NCBI GenBank assembly: GCA_027214345.1
Contig: JAPWHR010000003.1
Span: 372,001 to 436,000, forward strand
Direction: 5' to 3'
From: Comamonadaceae bacterium G21597-S1
Lineage (GTDB): Bacteria; Pseudomonadota; Gammaproteobacteria; Burkholderiales; Burkholderiaceae_C
Length of the DNA stretch: 64,000 nt
Shown here: positions 61,346-64,000 of the stretch, one piece after another
How the letters are laid out: every line of letters begins with the position of its first letter
How positions within the stretch are numbered: the first letter of the stretch is position 1
Notes under the pieces: generated by a model
Databases searched by the model: none
The model's input: the letters and a program-made list of their open reading frames with translations, nothing else
Told to the model about the DNA's origin: nothing
Made by a program: the position numbers and the translations under genes

Positions 61346-64000
61346 TCAGCTCAGGTGCTTGCCGATCAACCCCGCCATCTCGAACATCGTGATCTGCGGC
61401 TTGCCGAACACCGGCAGCAGCTTGGCATCGGCGTTGATGGCACGCTTGTTCTGCGCGTCCTGCAGCTGGTGGGCCTTGATGTAGTCCCACAACTTCTTGA
61501 CCACCTCGGTGCGCGCGACGAGCCCGTTGCCGATCACTGCCGCCAGGGCGGGGCTCGGCTGCAAGGTGCCGGCTGCAGGCGTTTTCCGGGCCGCGGCCTT
61601 CTTGGCCGGGGCCTTCTTCGCCGCTACGGCCTTTTTCGCCGCGGGGCGCTTGGCCGGGGCCTTGGCGGCGGCCTTCTTGGCCGCGGCCGGTGACCCGGTC
61701 TTTGCCGCCGCACCCGCGGGCACCTTGCGGGGCGGGAACTTGGAGGGTGCGAACTCGAAGCCGACCTTGCCCGCTTCCGGGTCCCAGGCCAGCATGGCCT
61801 TGAACGGGCGGCGCGTGCGCATCGAGACGAACTTGTCGAGCATGTCGGTCTTGCCCTCGGCCAGCAGCTTGCTCATCTGCTCGCGGGTGACCGGTTGCTG
61901 CAGGATGATCTGGCCGGTCTTGAAATCGCAACTGGGTGTGGGTTGCGCGTCGGTGGGGACTGACTTCTCGCACACGTAGTTCTTGCCATGGTCGTAGACG
62001 GCGGCACCGCACTTGGGGCAGGCCCCGAGCGACGCCTTGCCGGCAAAGTCGACCAGTTCGCCGGTTTCCTCGCCCTTCTTGTCGTCGCCGAAGTCGAACT
62101 CGAGCTTGTAGTTCTTTGCCTCGTCGTCGTACTTGATCACCATCTCGGCGGTGAACGGCCAGCCGGCCTTGGAGCGGAAACCTTCCAGCGGGCCGATCTT
62201 GCGGTCGCGCAGGAACTGCTCGACCTCGGCCACTTCGAAGGTGCGCCCGGCCGGTGTCTTGCCGAACGAGAAGCCGCAGCCCTCGCCGGAGCCGGATTTT
62301 CCCGTGCAGGCATAACGCCGGTAGTTTTCCTTGACGACGCCGCCGCAGTTCGGGCACGGCGCCTGCAAGGTGGCGTAGTCGCCGGGAATCGTGTCGCGGT
62401 CGTATTCCTTGGCCTTCTTCACCATGCGTTCGGTCATGGCCGCGATCTCGGCCATGAAACTGGCGCGGCTGAGCTTGCCGTGCTCCATCTGGGCCAGCTT
62501 GTATTCCCACTCGCCGGTGAGTTCGGCGCGCGAGAGCTCCTCCACGCCCAGCCCGCGCAACAGCGTCATGAGCTGGAACGCCTTGGCGGTCGGTATCAGT
62601 TCGCGGCCTTCGCGCAGGATGTATTTCTCGACGATCAGGCCCTCGATGATGCTCGAGCGGGTCGCCGGCGTACCCAGGCCTTTCTCGTGCATCGCGGCGC
62701 GCAGTTCGTCATCCTCGATGGTCTTGCCTGCGCCCTCCATGGCGCCGAGCAGCGTGGCCTCCGAATACCGCGGCGGCGGACGAGTCTGCAGGCCCTTGGC
62801 ATTGACGGACTCGGCCAGCACCTGCTCGCCCGGCTGCACCGGCACCAGGGTGGCGGCGTTCTTGTCGTCGCCGTCCTTGGACTCGTCTTGCGCCTCCTTG
62901 CCGTAGATCGCCAGCCAGCCCGGCTTGACCAAGACCTTGCCTTCGGTCTTGAAACTGTGGCCTTCGCACAACGAGATCCGCGTCGTGACCTGGTATTCGG
63001 CACTCGGAAAAAACACCGCCATGAAGCGGCGCACGACCAGGTCGTAGATCTTCTGCTCGGCCTCGCTCAGGCCCTGGGCCGGCTGCAGCGTGGGGATGAT
63101 CGCAAAGTGGTCGCTCACCTTGGCATTGTCGAAGATACGCTTGTTGGGCTTGATGTAGTTGCCCTTGAGCGCGGTGGCCGCATGCGGGGCCAGGTGCTTC
63201 ATCGGGCTCTTGGCCAGCATCTCGAAGGTCTCGCGCACCACCGGCAGGTAGTCCTCGGGCAAGGCGCGCGAATCGGTCCGCGGGTAGGTCAAGGCCTTGT
63301 GGCGTTCGTACAGGCTTTGCGCGATCGACAAGGTGGTCTTGGCGCTGTAGCCGAACTTGCCGTTGGCCTCGCGTTGCAGCGAGGTCAGGTCGAACAGCAG
63401 CGGGCTGGCCTGGGTCGTGGGTTTGCTTTCCTCGGTGACGGTGGCCTTCTTGCCACGGACCGCATCGGCAATGGCCTGGGCCTCGGCCTGGGTCCAGAGC
63501 CGGTCGGCCTTGAGCTCGGGATCGGTCTCTTCGACATTGCCCGCCGCGAGATTGGCGGCGGCCTTCTTCCACTTGGGGTCGAACCACTTGGCGTCGTACA
63601 GGCCGGCCTGGGCCTGGAAGCTGGCGTGGATCTCCCAGTAGTCGCGGCTGACGAACTTGCGGATCTTTTCCTCGCGCTCGACCACCACCGACAGGGTCGG
63701 CGTCTGCACCCGTCCGACCGTTGTCAGGAAGAAACCGCCGTCGCGCGAGTTGAACGCCGTCATCGCGCGCGTGCCGTTGATGCCCACCAGCCAGTCGGCC
63801 TCGGAGCGGCAACGGGCGGCATCGGCCAGCGGCAGCATTTGCTCGTCGCTGCGCAAATCGGCAAAGCCGTCGCGGATCGCCTGCGGCGTCATCGACTGCA
63901 ACCACAGGCGACGCACCGGATGCTTGACACGGCTGTATTGCTGGATGAGACGGAAGATGAGTTCACCCTCGCGCCCGGCGTCGCAGGCATTGATGAAGGC
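61346..64000 (-). CDS. topB: DNA topoisomerase III-type with C-terminal zinc ribbons, basic Lys/Ala tail and SWIB domain (5' end beyond window)
   Basis: At least 884 residues are visible; the frame stays open to the window edge, where the TOPRIM DAGREGELIFRLI motif appears. The type IA active site is LTYPRTDSRALPEDYL (nucleophilic Tyr), about 200 residues after VGINGTRAMTAF. C-terminal zinc-ribbon-like cysteine sets (CPNCGG...CTGKSGSGEGCGF, and CPKCGA...CEK...SCDF) are followed by a Lys/Ala-rich tract resembling histone H1. The last 75 residues (SPALAAVIGNGLVARTEVVKKLWDYIKAHQLQD..., in part) match a SWIB/MDM2 domain. It relaxes or decatenates DNA and is chromosomal. Confidence 0.88.
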   Translation of the reverse strand, partial: AFINACDAGREGELIFRLIQQYSRVKHPVRRLWLQSMTPQAIRDGFADLRSDEQMLPLADAARCRSEADWLVGINGTRAMTAFNSRDGGFFLTTVGRVQTPTLSVVVEREEKIRKFVSRDYWEIHASFQAQAGLYDAKWFDPKWKKAAANLAAGNVEETDPELKADRLWTQAEAQAIADAVRGKKATVTEESKPTTQASPLLFDLTSLQREANGKFGYSAKTTLSIAQSLYERHKALTYPRTDSRALPEDYLPVVRETFEMLAKSPMKHLAPHAATALKGNYIKPNKRIFDNAKVSDHFAIIPTLQPAQGLSEAEQKIYDLVVRRFMAVFFPSAEYQVTTRISLCEGHSFKTEGKVLVKPGWLAIYGKEAQDESKDGDDKNAATLVPVQPGEQVLAESVNAKGLQTRPPPRYSEATLLGAMEGAGKTIEDDELRAAMHEKGLGTPATRSSIIEGLIVEKYILREGRELIPTAKAFQLMTLLRGLGVEELSRAELTGEWEYKLAQMEHGKLSRASFMAEIAAMTERMVKKAKEYDRDTIPGDYATLQAPCPNCGGVVKENYRRYACTGKSGSGEGCGFSFGKTPAGRTFEVAEVEQFLRDRKIGPLEGFRSKAGWPFTAEMVIKYDDEAKNYKLEFDFGDDKKGEETGELVDFAGKASLGACPKCGAAVYDHGKNYVCEKSVPTDAQPTPSCDFKTGQIILQQPVTREQMSKLLAEGKTDMLDKFVSMRTRRPFKAMLAWDPEAGKVGFEFAPSKFPPRKVPAGAAAKTGSPAAAKKAAAKAPAKRPAAKKAVAAKKAPAKKAAARKTPAAGTLQPSPALAAVIGNGLVARTEVVKKLWDYIKAHQLQDAQNKRAINADAKLLPVFGKPQITMFEMAGLIGKHLS

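Overview
The window is GC-rich, densely packed bacterial chromosome. It most resembles a betaproteobacterium of the Burkholderiales. This rests on the set lptD-surA-rsmA with amgK, murU-pepP, transketolase-gapA, a fused malic enzyme/phosphotransacetylase, PEP-CTERM/PrsT proteins, a topoisomerase III with a basic tail, and a 2-aminoethylphosphonate ABC transporter of the fused-permease type. Taxonomy is inferred from gene content only. No rRNA, tRNA, CRISPR array, insertion sequence or prophage was recognised.

Layout. 0-12 kb is housekeeping: aldo/keto reductase, M20 peptidase, lipase-like hydrolase, YidB, an MFS/rsmE pair, amgK, then lptD-surA-rsmA closed by a strong terminator. 12-13 kb is a secreted RNase Sa/barnase-type ribonuclease with its barstar inhibitor. 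13-24 kb, all on the minus strand, carries maeB, a CHASE2-PAS-GGDEF-EAL protein overlapping a LysM-FecR-FnIII envelope protein, a PHYHD1-like oxygenase, pepP-murU, and a PEP-CTERM secreted protein. 24-28 kb is tkt-gapA. 28-34 kb has an EamA transporter, a PhnZ-like HD oxygenase, alanine dehydrogenase and a PrsT-like TPR protein.

34-52 kb is the metabolic heart. bauA-mmsA (beta-alanine to acetyl-CoA) is divergent from a LysR regulator. It is followed by a three-gene 2-aminoethylphosphonate (AEP) ABC transporter, a SLC13-type permease, and a minus-strand operon gntR-phnA-phnY-eamA-dimethylglycine-dehydrogenase-like, divergent from phnW. PhnW, PhnY and PhnA form a complete route AEP -> phosphonoacetaldehyde -> phosphonoacetate -> acetate + phosphate. 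A 24-bp sequence is repeated exactly in front of the transporter and in the gntR/phnW divergent promoter, 13 kb away. It contains TTGTTGACAA-type GntR half-sites overlapping -35 boxes, so the two loci are probably one GntR regulon. The co-transcribed flavoprotein suggests that N-methylated aminophosphonates may also be used.

52-61 kb, on the plus strand, starts with a FitAB/VapBC-type toxin-antitoxin pair and an EamA transporter. Then comes a PuuA-like glutamine synthetase, an Fe-alcohol dehydrogenase, a PuuD-like gamma-glutamyl hydrolase, an aldehyde dehydrogenase, a HAD phosphatase, an SDR and a cupin. This looks like a gamma-glutamylated amino-alcohol degradation pathway whose substrate is unknown. 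61-64 kb is topB, cut by the window end, with a C-terminal SWIB domain.
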